Shown: positions 1 to 10,924, counted from the stretch's first letter. The stretch: DNA of 64,000 nt from Planctomycetota bacterium (GCA_027493525.1 JAOSKN010000002.1:786288-850287), one strand, 5' to 3'. Translations and numbers: made by a program. The notes: a model not told the origin generated them from the letters alone.

Positions 1-87
1 AGATTTTGAACTGGGCAAGGCTTGCGCAGTCGAGCCGTAGCGGGAAGCTACGGCGAGCGAAGCGTAACGCAGCCCAGTTCAAAATCT
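1..87. repeat. Long inverted-repeat hairpin element, cut by the window edge
   Basis: Bases 1-16 (AGATTTTGAACTGGGC) are the exact reverse complement of bases 72-87. Between them lies a second perfect hairpin, CCGTAGC/GCTACGG, at about 35-53. The whole 87 bases could fold into one branched stem. No protein is convincing here. It looks like the end of a non-coding repeat or miniature mobile element; the left limit is unknown because the window starts inside it. Confidence 0.6.
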
Positions 88-391
88 CCCGCAACCCTCC
101 GGGCAGCCTCGCCTTGCGGCCTGGCTCCGCGTTGCGCTTCGGTTGGCGTATCCGCCCGATACGCCGCCCCTGCGCGCGCCTTGATCCAGGCCACCATCCA
201 AGGCTGCGCGGCCGCCCCATATTTCAACGGGCTGCTAGACGAAGAAGCTCGTGGCGGGGGCGAGTCGGTGTTGTAATATTCGTGCAAGACTGGGGTTATG
301 ATCGAGTCCGTGCGATTCTTCGCGTCACACGAATTTTCTTTGGCCAATTCAAGCACGGCGCGGGCGTTTCTAAATAGACGAGGATGAGGTC
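88..391. other. Non-coding stretch upstream of the sigma-factor gene
   Basis: About 300 bases hold no convincing gene. Short open frames exist on both strands but lack ribosome sites and recognisable protein character. The part up to about 235 appears to belong to the same repeat element as the hairpin at 1-87, ending in a segment that contains TTTCAACGGGCTGCTAG. The last 150 bases are somewhat AT-richer and should contain the promoter of the downstream gene, but no clear -35/-10 pair stands out. Confidence 0.4.
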
Positions 392-2074
392 TTGAAACCT
401 GCGACCGAAGGCGACTGGGCGGCGTTGCGCCTGGAACGTTGGAGAACGCGAAGGGATCCCGACGCGCTGGGTGAACTCTTGAAATGGCAGCGCGACCGCG
501 CCTACGCGCTGGCTTTCGCCATCGTCGGGCGCGAAGCCGAAGCGGAGGACGCGGTCCAGAAGGCCTGTCTCAAGCTTCTCTCGCGAAAGGTCGGGTTCGA
601 GGATGAAGCCCGCTTCAAGGCGGCCGTGCAACGGGCAGTCATCCAGTGCGCCTTGAACGTCCTGCGCGCGCTGCGCGTGAGGCAACACCGGGAAGAGCCC
701 ATGAAGCGCGCAACCTTCGAGTCCGCCCAGACGCCTGAACGTTCCGCCGAACGGGCCGAGGCGCTTGAGCTGCTGCGTGAGGAATTTGCGCGGCTCGAGG
801 ACGAGGAACGCGCGTTACTGGCGCTCTGCGTGCAGGAGAGCATTCCGCTCAGCCAGGCGGCCTTGGTTCTCGAGACGCCGCGGGAAACGCTCCGCCATCG
901 TCTCGCCCGTACCCTGGAACGCCTGCGCGACCGGCTCAAGCGCAGGGGCCTGCCGCTTTCCCTGGTGCTCGTTGCAGGCTTGCTCCAGCAGGGCGCGAAT
1001 CGCCCTGCAAGCGCCCATCTCTGCCAGGGCCTGGACGCGGTGTTGGGCGGCGCTCCTTGCGGTTCCGTGTCCACAGCCGCGGCCGTTCCGACGGCGCCCG
1101 CGCTCTTGGTTGCCGGCGCGGGTCTGGGACTGGCCGGGGCGCCCGCCTTCGCGGCTGCGTTGGCGGCGGGCCTGGCCGCCGTGGTCGGCGCCTGGGCGGT
1201 CTTCGCGGCCTCGCCCGACTCAAGCGCCCAAACGCTTCCCGCGTCCGCGCCTTCTATTTCAGCGGAACTCGCGCCCGAGTCGACGCCCGGGCGCTCCGCT
1301 CCGCCGCCGCTTCACGAGCCTGCTCCAGCGAAACCGCTCCCCGCCCGAATCGATGCCCAATACGGAAGCTCCGTGGACCTTGAGCTGGAATCCCATGCAC
1401 ATAAGGAGGAACCGGACATGTTGGAAAGTCGAACCCAGGGCGCCATGGCTGCCCCCGTCATGGCGGCCATGCTCTATTCCCTCTCCATGGCTCATGGCGG
1501 TTACGCCGCGGATGGCAAGGTCAAGGAAGTCCACGGGCCGCAGGACCTGCCCGTCGCCGAGGTGCCCGATGAGATTCTACGCGCCGCGCAAGCCATGGTG
1601 CCTGACGTGACGCTTACCAAGGCCACGCGGCACGTGACCCCGCCCGGCGTTACCTATCGCCTTGAAGGCCAGGCCGGAGGGGAGGACCACGAATTCAGCT
1701 TCACGGCACGCCGCAAAGGCGATGGCCCCAAAGAGCCCAAGGACGCCCAAAGCGGCAATTGGCATGGTCCGCCGCCGAAGGGCGACAAGGAGCAAGGCCC
1801 CGATCGCCCCAAAGGTCCGCCCGACGGGAAGGAAAAGGAACACGGCGCGAAGCCCGATCAAGCTGGCGGTTCGATGGATAGACCGGACCACCCCAAGGGT
1901 CCAAAGGACAAGCCCGAAAAGGAGTCTCAGGATAAACAGGACCGCGAAAAGGGGCCGCAGGATAAGCCCGAAAAGGCGCACCATTCGGACGACGGCCATC
2001 CCAAGAGTCCGCCGGAGAAGACCGAGAAAGGCCCAAAGGACAAGCAGCCGAAGACGCAAGGCGAAGGCGAATGA
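392..2074 (+). CDS. ECF-like sigma-70 factor fused to a membrane segment and a charged tail
   Basis: The 560-codon frame opens with TTG preceded by AGGATGAGG. Residues about 28-66 look like sigma-70 region 2 and about 128-185 like region 4, the helix-turn-helix that reads the -35 element; together they suggest an extracytoplasmic-function-type RNA polymerase sigma factor. An Ala/Gly-rich hydrophobic stretch at about 250-273 could anchor it in the membrane, followed by a Pro-rich linker. The rest (from Met343) is a different kind of protein: a signal-peptide-like stretch, a PepSY-like segment and a Lys/Pro/Asp-rich repeat tail. An excellent ribosome site sits inside the frame just before Met343, so this may be two genes that lost an intervening stop. 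Membrane-anchored ECF fusions occur in planctomycetes (family knowledge). The sigma domain is well supported; the fusion is not. Confidence 0.75.
   Translation: MKPATEGDWAALRLERWRTRRDPDALGELLKWQRDRAYALAFAIVGREAEAEDAVQKACLKLLSRKVGFEDEARFKAAVQRAVIQCALNVLRALRVRQHREEPMKRATFESAQTPERSAERAEALELLREEFARLEDEERALLALCVQESIPLSQAALVLETPRETLRHRLARTLERLRDRLKRRGLPLSLVLVAGLLQQGANRPASAHLCQGLDAVLGGAPCGSVSTAAAVPTAPALLVAGAGLGLAGAPAFAAALAAGLAAVVGAWAVFAASPDSSAQTLPASAPSISAELAPESTPGRSAPPPLHEPAPAKPLPARIDAQYGSSVDLELESHAHKEEPDMLESRTQGAMAAPVMAAMLYSLSMAHGGYAADGKVKEVHGPQDLPVAEVPDEILRAAQAMVPDVTLTKATRHVTPPGVTYRLEGQAGGEDHEFSFTARRKGDGPKEPKDAQSGNWHGPPPKGDKEQGPDRPKGPPDGKEKEHGAKPDQAGGSMDRPDHPKGPKDKPEKESQDKQDREKGPQDKPEKAHHSDDGHPKSPPEKTEKGPKDKQPKTQGEGE
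1418..2074 (+). CDS. Possible separate secreted PepSY-like protein from an internal in-frame start
   Basis: AAGGAGG at 1403-1409 lies 8 bases before an ATG at 1418, a far better start than the TTG of the enclosing frame. Translation from here gives 218 residues. A hydrophobic N-terminus ends in an Ala-rich cleavage-like site (about residue 30). A stretch at about 45-100 has the pattern of PepSY-like domains (helix followed by strands). The tail of about 110 residues is built from degenerate KGPKDKPEK-type repeats, very hydrophilic and probably disordered. It could be made alone, as part of the long fusion, or both. Confidence 0.45.
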   Translation: MLESRTQGAMAAPVMAAMLYSLSMAHGGYAADGKVKEVHGPQDLPVAEVPDEILRAAQAMVPDVTLTKATRHVTPPGVTYRLEGQAGGEDHEFSFTARRKGDGPKEPKDAQSGNWHGPPPKGDKEQGPDRPKGPPDGKEKEHGAKPDQAGGSMDRPDHPKGPKDKPEKESQDKQDREKGPQDKPEKAHHSDDGHPKSPPEKTEKGPKDKQPKTQGEGE

Positions 2075-2131
2075 AGGCTTGTTCGGCGCTGCCCACGCAC
2101 AGTTCGGGAAGGCAGGCGAGGAGTCGCGTTC

Positions 2132-3483
2132 ATGACCGTTCGTAGCTGGCTTCGTCTGCTCGTGCTCTTCCTCGCCGCGGCGCTCTGCTCCCCCGACCTT
2201 TGGGCCAGAGGGGGAGGCGGGGGCGGCGGAAAGGGCGGGGGTGGAGGGGGCAAGGGCGGGGGCGGAGGGGGAAAGGGCGGTGAGGGGGCGGGGCGAAGGG
2301 TGGAGGCGGGCCGGGGAGCGGCGGTCCAGGCGATGATGCCGCGCGCATGTGCTGGCGCGAGTCCCTGGACGCCGCGCTGCAGGCCGCCCAGCCCGGACGC
2401 CGGCCCATTCTCCTGGCCATCGGTCGTCTCGCCGAAGAATCGGACTCCAAGGCGCTCGATCGACTGGCGTCCTGGCCCGCCGTGGTCTTCCTTAGCCAGG
2501 AGCAAGTCGCCGCCGTCCGCCTCGCACACGACGATCGGGCTTGTAAGGACTTGTATGCCCGATTCCGTATCAAGTCCCTTCCCTTTGTGGCTTGGTTGGA
2601 TGAGTTCGGCAATCCGGTGCTCGTCGAACCCTTCCCTGAATCCGCGGAACGCCTAACGGCGATCGTGGCGCAATGGCCCTCGATGCTGGCCAGAATCGAC
2701 CGCTATTTCAAAAATCATCTGGAACGCGCCGACTTGAGTTACAAGCGTGGCAAGCTGCGCGATGCCTACCTCCAATTCGAACGCCTGGCCGCTTTCAAAG
2801 GCGCGCACCAGGACGCCGCCCGCGCCGGCATGCTTAAGGTCGAACACGTCTGGCAGTCGCTGCTTGACCGGGCCCTCAAGTTGCCTCCTGAGCAAATCGA
2901 ACAGCGCGATCTGCTTCTGAAGGGCATCCGAGAAGAGACGATAGGACTCCCCTTCGTGCTGCGCCTGCTGGAACTCCCCGCCGCCCAGGCCGAAGCGCCG
3001 CCAGGCGCGGACGCCGCGCAGGCAGCGGCAGGCGATGCGCAGGCAGCGGCAGGCGATGCGAAGGCCTCGGGCGGCGCGCCCGCCGCGCCGGCGCCCGAAC
3101 CCGCTTTGTCGCAGTCGTCGCTCGAACAGCCGCCGCCGGAAAAAGCGCTCGCCGAACTGGCCTCGGCCCCCAGCGCCGCTCCGCCCGTGCAGGAAGAGGT
3201 CTCCCTGAACCTGAGATTCCTCATGTCCAGGCAGGACGAAGGCTCCGTCGAAGCGTTAAAGAAACTGCGAGAAGGCTTGGCCTGTTACCGCGGCGCCTTG
3301 CAGCCGGAACGACAGGACCCGGCGGAAAGGAACAGGCTGCTGGAGCAGGGCTTTGCCGCCTTCGATCGGGGCATCGAGTGCCTTAACGGCATCAAGGAAT
3401 TCGAAGGAAATCGGGAGGCGCAGGCGCTGATCGAGCACGTCTCCATGCTGATGTACGGATGCATGAAGTACCGGTCCCTGTAA
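2132..3483 (+). CDS. Secreted thioredoxin-fold protein with Gly-rich linker, frameshifted
   Basis: The ATG at 2132 starts a clear signal peptide (about 26 residues) followed by GGGGGGK repeats. In the DNA that frame then runs into an unrelated reading, while the neighbouring frame continues the Gly/Lys-rich sequence from 2284 (after a TGA at 2281) and leads into a thioredoxin-like fold with the stretch SLPFVAWLDEFGNPV but no CXXC. It ends in a helical region rich in Ala, Pro and Gln. One extra G in the G-run at 2284-2288 would join both parts into one protein of about 450 residues. The downstream part alone can be read from ATG 2347. It follows the sigma gene by 57 bases, so the two may share a transcript. 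Function unknown; the missing active-site cysteines argue against a redox enzyme. Confidence 0.65.
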
Positions 3484-3518
3484 GCCGTTCGATTCCGAGA
3501 TTCCCCGCGGCGCGGCGC

Positions 3519-4634
3519 TCAGAACTCCAGCGCCTCCCCCACCGGCTGGCTCAGCGCGCCTTCGAGCCGCCGCAGCAGCTCCAGGTACGCGGCGATGCGC
3601 GTGAGCGTCTCGCGCCGCTGCGAAATCAGCAGTTCCTGGTCGGCCCGCCAGGCCATCCGCGCCTGCGCGTCCCAGGCCAGCACGTCCACGCTCTCGCGCA
3701 GCGCCCCCTCGATCTCGGTAAGCCGCACGTCGCCCTTGCGGCGCATCAGCAGGTCCACCAGGCCCTTCAGCTCGAACGTCTCGGTCTGCAATTCGTTCGC
3801 GGCCCGCGCCCGGTTGGTGATGTTCAGCACCCGCCCGTCGAAGACGAAGCCCAGGTCGTGCCCTTCCAGCAGCATCGCCAACACGCTCTCCAGCCGCAGC
3901 GCCTTCTTGAAACTCACGTTCACCGCGTAACCGCGCTCGGCCTCCTTCTTGAAGACCTCCGGGTCGAAGGCCAGACCCATCGGCAGCGCGCCGCGGACCT
4001 CCTGCAGCGCCTCGCGCAGCGGGCGGTCCTGGAATGCGAACGGCCCGACCTTCGCGTCGAGCGCCTTCTTTCGCAGCTCCTCGCGGCCGTACTCGCCGGC
4101 CTCGACCACGATCCCGTTGAAGACCAGCGAGTACGTCAGCTTGTGCGTCGAGAGCAGCCGCTGGAGCGCCAGCGCCGCGCCGTACTCCTTCACCTCCAGC
4201 GAGACCGCCAGCGGCTTGGCTTGGAGCAGCTCCTTGAGCGCCGGGCTCAGCTCCAGCGGGACCTGCGCCTGCGCCGCCAGATCCCGCAGCGCCTGCTCCA
4301 GCGGCGCATCCTTTAAGGCGAACGAGACGTTGGCCTCGCGCAGCCGTTTGCGGGTCTCCTCGTTCCATGCTTCGCGCGGGACGAGTTCGCCCAGGAGTTG
4401 CTCGGCCCGCCAGCGGATCTCGTGCCGCGCGTGGAAGGTTGCCAGCCGCAGCCGCGGTACGCCGCCTTGGCCCAGCCTCGCGAGTTGCTCGTAGGCGGCC
4501 TCGCGCTTGGGTTGAGTCGGCGCGCCGAGTTCCTCGACCAGCCGGTCGAGTTCCGCGGGTTCCGGAAGAGGCTGCCCGGCGTTCGCCTTACCATGAAGCA
4601 AGATAAGTATTATCAACACCTTAGCAAAGCGCAT
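3519..4634 (-). CDS. Periplasmic protein with secretin-N/STN-like domains
   Basis: The 371-residue product starts with a signal peptide cleaved around residue 19 (after KANA). Residues about 25-95 resemble HEAT-type helices. After that come two or three repeats of the pattern 'VSFALKDAPLEQALRDLA', the hallmark of STN / secretin N-terminal short domains, at about residues 102, 193 and 240. Those domains occur in secretins and TonB-linked receptors, but no secretin pore domain follows. The start ATG is preceded by GGGGA. The gene is convergent with the thioredoxin-fold gene (35-base gap) and divergent from the macroglobulin gene. A structural or assembly role in the envelope is an inference. 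Confidence 0.65.
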   Translation of the reverse strand: MRFAKVLIILILLHGKANAGQPLPEPAELDRLVEELGAPTQPKREAAYEQLARLGQGGVPRLRLATFHARHEIRWRAEQLLGELVPREAWNEETRKRLREANVSFALKDAPLEQALRDLAAQAQVPLELSPALKELLQAKPLAVSLEVKEYGAALALQRLLSTHKLTYSLVFNGIVVEAGEYGREELRKKALDAKVGPFAFQDRPLREALQEVRGALPMGLAFDPEVFKKEAERGYAVNVSFKKALRLESVLAMLLEGHDLGFVFDGRVLNITNRARAANELQTETFELKGLVDLLMRRKGDVRLTEIEGALRESVDVLAWDAQARMAWRADQELLISQRRETLTRIAAYLELLRRLEGALSQPVGEALEF

Positions 4635-4757
4635 GCGGTCCCCTTGAGCAGACTCGCCCTATCTGAACTTGGACACCTGAGTATGGGTTTCGTTATCAGA
4701 TTTCCAAGGTAACCTGTGCAACACCCGCGTGTCCAACGAACGACCGCAGGGTGAGTC

Positions 4758-4785
4758 GTGCCACGGGTCGGCGCAGCCGCCCCGT
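4758..4785. repeat. GTGCCACGGG hairpin repeat, copy 1
   Basis: One of three near-identical ~30-base elements (others at 10925 and 13430). The arms CACGGG..CGGC and GCCG..CCCGTG pair around a short GCA loop. It lies in the divergent gap between the STN-like gene and the macroglobulin gene. Confidence 0.7.
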
Positions 4786-4844
4786 TCCGGTAGGCATGGA
4801 ATTGAAGCGGACCTAGGGATCTGAAAGCCAAGGGGGCAGGAACG

Positions 4845-7800
4845 ATGCGACGGATTTCCGCCGTGCTGCTGGGGTTGGCTTGGTGCTGGCGCTGGGCATG
4901 TGGGCCCTGGCCGAGAACGCCGAGGAGGCCTTCAAGCGCGCCGAGGACGCCTTCGAGAAGAAGAACTACAAGGACGCCGCGGCGGCCTACGAGGCCACCC
5001 TGAAGGCCGATCCAAACTATAAGGAAAAGTCCCAGATTCGCGTGCGCCTGGTGGCGTGCTGGCGGATGCTTGGCGAGTGGGACAACGCCCTCGCCAGCGC
5101 CAAGGCCCTGGCGCAGGAAGGCGCCGGCACGCTCTGGGAAGCCCGCGCCGAGAATCTGCTCGCCTCCGTGACCTGGTCGATGCCGCACTGGGGCAGCAAG
5201 CAGGGCGAGAAGTTCTCCCGCGGCAAGCACGAGAACGGCTGGCAGTACGTCTATACCCAGCGGGAGGACATGCAGGAGGCCGTGGCCCACGGCGAAAAGT
5301 CGCGCGCCCTGTACCTCGCGCTCCTCGCCGGCGGGAAGCTCGCCGCGGAAGACGCCAAACTCGCCCGCAGCGAGGCCATCGCCAACAACTTCGATCTCGC
5401 CGGCTTCCTCTCGGGCTCCAACGGCAGCGGCTACCACGGGCGCTGGCGCGGCCGGCGCATGATGGAAGAAGAACTCGCCGACGGCGGCGCGGCCGACGCC
5501 GAAGACCCCCACAAGACGCTCTACGAGCCGGCGGAGCAGTACGCCGCCAATCTCTCCGGCCCGCGCAAGGTCCTCTTCTTGCTTAACGAGATCGCCGGTT
5601 GGGACGACCGCGACGACAAGGAACCTTCCGCCCTGGCCCTCTACCGCAAGGCCCTGTTCCTGAAGAACTATTGGAGCGACAAGACCCCCGAGGCCTTCGA
5701 CACGGCGAAGCTGCTCGCGAAGGTCGCGGCCGAGTACAAGGCCACGCCCATCGCCGAGGACGCGCAGTACGCGCTGGGCCTGGTGCTCCGCGACCGCGGG
5801 CGCTTCGTCGAGGCCGTCAAGGAACTCGACCAGGTCCCCGCGCTCTTCCCCAAGAGCCGCTGGCTCAACGACGCCGCCTCCGCCCGGCAGGAGATCGTCC
5901 TGCCCCGCTTGGACCTCCAGCCCCTCGGCGCCCAGCTTCCGGGTGGCGAGATCAAGCTCCAGGTCCGCACCCGCAACATCGGCAAGATCGCCTTCGCGGC
6001 CTACCCCGTGGCCCTTGACGAGGCCGTCAAGGCCTGGGGCGGCGGGGAGCGCAACGGCTACAACGACTTCGTGCAGAGCCTCTGGCGCGGCGACGCGCTC
6101 GAGCCCCACCGCGGCGCGCAGCTCGCGCAGTGGAACGCCGGGACCTCCGACAAGCAGGACCACCAGTGGGTCGCCGACGCCGTCCAGATCCCGCTGAACG
6201 AGGTCGGCGCGTACCTGATCTCCGCCGAAAGCCAGGGCGTCGTCGCGCGGCAGCTCCTGGTCGTCACCGACCTCTCCATCGTCCGGCTCAACGTCCCGGG
6301 CAGCCAGATCTTCTTCGTCGCCGACGCGCTCAGCGGCAAGCCCGTCGAAGGCGCGAAGCTGGTGCTCCACGAAGGCTGGTGGGAGAACAACGGCTACCGC
6401 CACAACAAGGTCGAGGAGCTGAGCGGCGAACTCGGGCTCCACGAGTACAAGTTCGCCCGGCGCAACAGCGGCTACGTGCAGGCCTTCGCCAGCGTCGGCA
6501 AGCGCTTCGCCATGACCCACAACTCCTGGTCCAACGGCGACCGCAACGCCGACGCGCGCTACTACCGCGTCTACCCCACCACCGACCGCCCCGTCTACCG
6601 CCCCGGCCAGACCGTCAACTTCAAGGTGAGCGTGCGCAAGTTCGAGCGCGGCGAGTACGCGCTGCCCGGCGCGCTCCCCGTCAAGGTCGAGATCCGCGAC
6701 CCCCGCGGCAACAAGGTCTACGACCGCGGCCTCAAGCTCGGCGAGAGCGGCTCGCTCGCCGACAAGCTGCTCCTCCCCGACGAGACCGCCCTCGGCATGT
6801 ACCAGGTGCTCGTCACCAGCCCCGATGCCGCCAAGCGCGAGCGCATCCACTTCTACGGCAACCTCAACTTCCGCGTCGAGGAGTACAAGAAGCCCGAGTT
6901 CGAAGTGAAGGTCGCCCCCGAGGCCACCCAGGCCAAGATCGGCGAGCCCGTGAAAGCCAGGATCGAGGCGCGCTACTACTTCGGCGCGCCCGTCACCGAG
7001 GGCAAGGTCAGCTACCGCGTCTTCCGCACCTCCTACCGCCACGGCTACACCCCGGCCGGCCGCTACGACTGGCTCTACGGCCGCGGCTACGGCTGCTGCG
7101 AATACCCCCTCGACGCCTGGGGCGGGCGCTGGCGCTGGGGCCGCCAACCGAGCGGGCGCGAACTGATCCTCGAACAGACCGCCGAACTGGGCAAGGACGG
7201 CGCCGTCCCCGTCTCCTTCGAGACCGCCGATCTGGCCAAGCGCTTCCCCGACGAGGACCACCGCTTCGAGATCGAGGCCGAGGTCGTCGACGCCAGCCGC
7301 CGCACCATCGCCGGCAGCGGCGCGATCACCGTCACCCGCAACCAGTTCTACGTCTTCCTCAATGCCGCCCAGGGCTACTACCGGCCCGGCGACAAGGTCA
7401 AGCTCGAGGTCAAGGCGCTCACGCCCGACAACGAGCCCGTCGCCGCCAAGGGCAAGCTCATCGTCAGCAAGGTCAAGTACGCCGGCGAGAAAAACGACAA
7501 GCTCGAAGAGACCAAGTTGGCCGAGCGCGCCTTCGAGACCGACGCCGAAGGCTTCGGGCTCGTCGAGGAGACCCTCGACGAGGCCGCGCAGTACAAGTTC
7601 GCCTTCGTCGCCGAGGACGCCTGGAAGACCGAAGTCGAAGGCAGCGCCTTCGTCTGGGTCCGCGGCGAGGACTTCGACGCCCGCCACTACCGCTTCCGCG
7701 ACCTCGAGATCGTCACCGACAAGCGCAGCTACACCGAAGGCGAGACCGCGCACCTGATGATCAACGCCAACCGCGAGGACTCCTGGGTCATGCTCGTCCA

Positions 7801-10800
7801 CGACCTCGACGGCGACGTCGGCAGCTTCACCGTCCTGCACCTGCCGCAGAAGACCAAGCTCATCGACATCCCCATCGAAAAGCGCCACGGCCCCAACTTC
7901 TACATCCAGGGCGTGACCCTCCGTGACGGGCAGGTCTTCTACGAGAACCGCGAAATCTGCGTGCCCCCGGCCAAGCAGTTCCTCAACCTCAGCGTCAGCT
8001 CCGACAAGCCCGAGTACCAGCCCGGCCAGAAGGGCACCTTCACCTTCCAGGCCACCGACCACGAAGGCAAGCCGGCGCAGGCCGAACTGGCCTTCACCCT
8101 CTTCGACAGCTCGATCCTGTACTTCCAGGGCGAACTGGCCCCGGAGGTCAAGACCTTCTTCTACGGCCAGCGCCGCCAGCGCCGCATCGGCGTGGACTCC
8201 TCCCACCAGGTCAGCTTCCAGGGCGTCGTCGTGAACGCCGGCCCGATGACCAAGTTCGAAAAACTGCTGGGCTACCCCCCGGACTTCTGGGGCCGCTGGG
8301 CGGATAACGTCGAGGAGAGCCTCAAGGGCCTCCAGCGCGGCGGCGAAGCCGGCGGCCCGGGGCAGGGCGGCGGATTCGGCTATCGCGCCCGCTCCCTTGA
8401 ACAGGCCGACCGCAACGAGGCGGCCGCCGACGGCCGCGCCGGCGAAAAGGAATCGGCCAAGGCGGCCAGCGACGCCAAGCCCGCCGCCCCCGCGGCCCTC
8501 GCCAACAGCCTCAGGGAGGAGAGCCGCCGCAAGAGCGCCGACAAGCTAGACGCGGCCGGCGAGAGCCAGCAGAACGCCCAGTCCCTCGTCGAAGCCGAAA
8601 TCCGCAGCAACTTCGCCGACTCCGCCGCCTGGGTCCCCGTCCTGCTCACCGGACCCGACGGCAAGGCCACCCTCGACGTCACCTTCCCCGACAGCCTCAC
8701 CACCTGGAAGGGCAGCGCCTACGGGCTCACGGCGTCCAGCCAGGTCGGCTCCGCCTCCGCCAGCGTCGTCACCACCAAGAACCTCCTCGTCCGCCTCCAG
8801 GCCCCGCGCTTCTTCGTGGAGCGCGACGAGGTCGTCCTCAGCGCCAACGTCCACAACTACCTCAAGAGCGCCAAGCGCGTGAAGTGCGAGATCCAGCTCC
8901 CCTCCGACGTCCTCGGCTGCAAGGACCCCCTCAGCGTCGACGTCGAAGTCCCCGCCGGCGGCGAGAAGCGCCTCGACTGGACCGTCAAGGTCCTCAAGGA
9001 AGGCGCGCCCAGGGTCCTCGTCAAGGCCCTCACCGACGAGGAGTCCGACGCCATGGCGCTCAGCTTCCCGGCGCTCGTCCACGGCACGGAGAAGTTCGTC
9101 GCCGACAACGGCGCCTACCGGCCCGACCAGGCCGGCGCGCGCGAGGTCTCCTTCGCCATCCCCGAGGAGCGCAACCCCGACGCGACCGAGCTCCGCGTGA
9201 CCCTCTCGCCCTCACTCGCCGGAGCCATGCTCGACGCGCTCCCCTACCTCCTCGACTACCCCTACGGCTGCTGCGAGCAGACCATGAGCCGTTTCATGCC
9301 CGCCGTCGTCGCGCAGAACACCCTCAAGCAGATCGGCGTCAACCTCGAAGACCTCGAGACCAAGCGCAAGCAGATCGACCCGCGCGAACTCCAGGCCAAG
9401 TTCGGCTACCTCCGCTCGCCCGTCTTCGACTCCAGCAAGCTCGACTCCATCGTCCAGGCCGGCATGCGCCGCCTCTACAGCTTCCAGAACGGCGACGGCG
9501 GCTGGGGCTGGTGGAAGAGCGACCGCAGCAACCCCAACATGAGCGCCTACGTCCTCTACGGCCTCCGCGTGGCCAAGGAGGCCAACGTCGCCGGGCTCGA
9601 CGAGAACCGCCGCAAGCGCGGGCTCCAGTTCCTTCAGGCCCAGCTCGGCGAAGTGCTCAAGGAGAAGGAGAACGCCTGGCAGAACCGCTACTACGGCCTG
9701 GAGCAGGAAGCCTACGCCTCCTACGTCCTCGCGCTCGACGGCCTCAAGGACGACAAGGCGCTCAACCTGCTCTGGACCGAACGCGACCGCCTCAACGTCT
9801 ACGGCAATGCGCTCCTCGCCCTGACCCTCGCCGAACTCAAGGACGAGCGCAAGCAGGTCGCCTGGGAGAACGTCCTCCAGTACGTCAAGGAAGACCCCAA
9901 GGCCGGTGCCGCCTGGGTCGAGTCCCCCGCCGAACGGCGCTGGTACTGGTACAACAACGCCATCGAGTCCAACGCCTGGGCCCTCAAGGCCGCCGCCAAG
10001 TTCGATCCCAAGGGCGAACTCGCGCCCAAGCTGACCAAGCACCTCCTCGGACAGCGCCACGGCCACCGCTGGCACTCCACCAAGGACACCGCCGTCTCCC
10101 TCTACGCCCTCGCCGACTACATGGTCGCCAGCGGCGAGACCGAGCCGAACTACGAAGTGACCATCGACTTCGACGGCGCCGTCCAGAAGACCGTCAAGGT
10201 CAACAAGGAGAACTTCTTCACCTTCGACAACCAGTTCGTGATCCGCGGCGCAGACATCCCCGCCGGCACCCGCAAGGTCACCCTCAGCAAGACCGGCACC
10301 GGCGCCCTCTACTACAGCGCCCAGCTCAAGTACTTCACCAAGGAAGCCGACATCAAGGGCGCGGGCAACGAGCTGGAGGTCGTCCGCACCTACTACAAGC
10401 TCACCCCCAGGCAGGAGACCAAGAAGGTCCGCAACGCCAAGGGCGAGGAGATCGAAGTCAAGGAACTCGCCTGGGACCGCGCGCCGCTCGAATTGGGCGC
10501 GGTGGTCAAGAGCGGCGAACAGGTCGAGGTCGAACTCGTCGTCAAGGCCCCCAACGACTACGAGTACGTCATCATCGAGGACCCCAAGGCCGCCGGCTGC
10601 GAGCCCGTGGACCTGCAGAGCGGCAACAAGTACGGCAACGGTCTCTGCAGCAACATGGAGCTGCGCGACGAGAAGGTCGCCTTCTTCGCCACCTGGCTGC
10701 CCAAGGGCGAACACCGCATCGCCTACAAGCTCCGCGCGGAGATCCCCGGCGTCTTCCACGCGCTGCCCGCCCACGCGCAGGCCATGTACGCCCCGGAGAT

Positions 10801-10843
10801 CCGCGCCATCAGCGACGAGATGCGCCTGGGCATCAAGGACTAG
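4845..10843 (+). CDS. Bacterial alpha-2-macroglobulin with N-terminal TPR region, frameshift in signal peptide
   Basis: About 2000 residues. The first ~60 residues of the mature part (AEEAFKRAEDAFEKKNYKDAAAAYE) are TPR-like, and more helical repeats reach about residue 330. The macroglobulin MG domains follow. The thioester signature YPYGCCEQTMSR is coded at 9260-9290, so the reactive CXEQ thioester is intact. Helical alpha-alpha barrel repeats and a C-terminal receptor-like domain follow. Bacterial A2Ms are envelope protease traps. The long frame is open from TTG 4880, but ATG 4845, with a good ribosome site, encodes MRRISAVLLGLA in another frame. Adding one base at about 4880 joins it to LVLALGMWALA and restores a normal signal peptide. 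No pbpC neighbour is present, unlike the usual A2M/PBP1C pair. A strong terminator follows. Confidence 0.9.
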
Positions 10844-10883
10844 GCGATTGGGGATGTACGAGTTGGGATTGAGGAATCAGGAG

Positions 10884-10913
10884 ACCCCCGTCGCGTATGC
10901 GGCGGGGGTTTTC
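10884..10913 (+). terminator. Rho-independent terminator of the macroglobulin gene
   Basis: ACCCCCGTCGC and GCGGCGGGGGT form an 11-pair stem (one G-T pair) with a GTAT-type loop, followed by TTTTCT. It lies 40 bases after the stop codon. Confidence 0.85.
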
Positions 10914-10924
10914 TATTCCTCCGC

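Noticed and set aside
1..87. Integron attC site
   Set aside because: The stem lacks the RYYYAAC/GTTRRRY core pair and there is no integrase.
4613..8206. A very long open frame antisense to the macroglobulin gene
   Set aside because: It consists of Leu/Val/Asp/Gly-rich text typical of the opposite strand of a GC-rich gene; no domain, no ribosome site.
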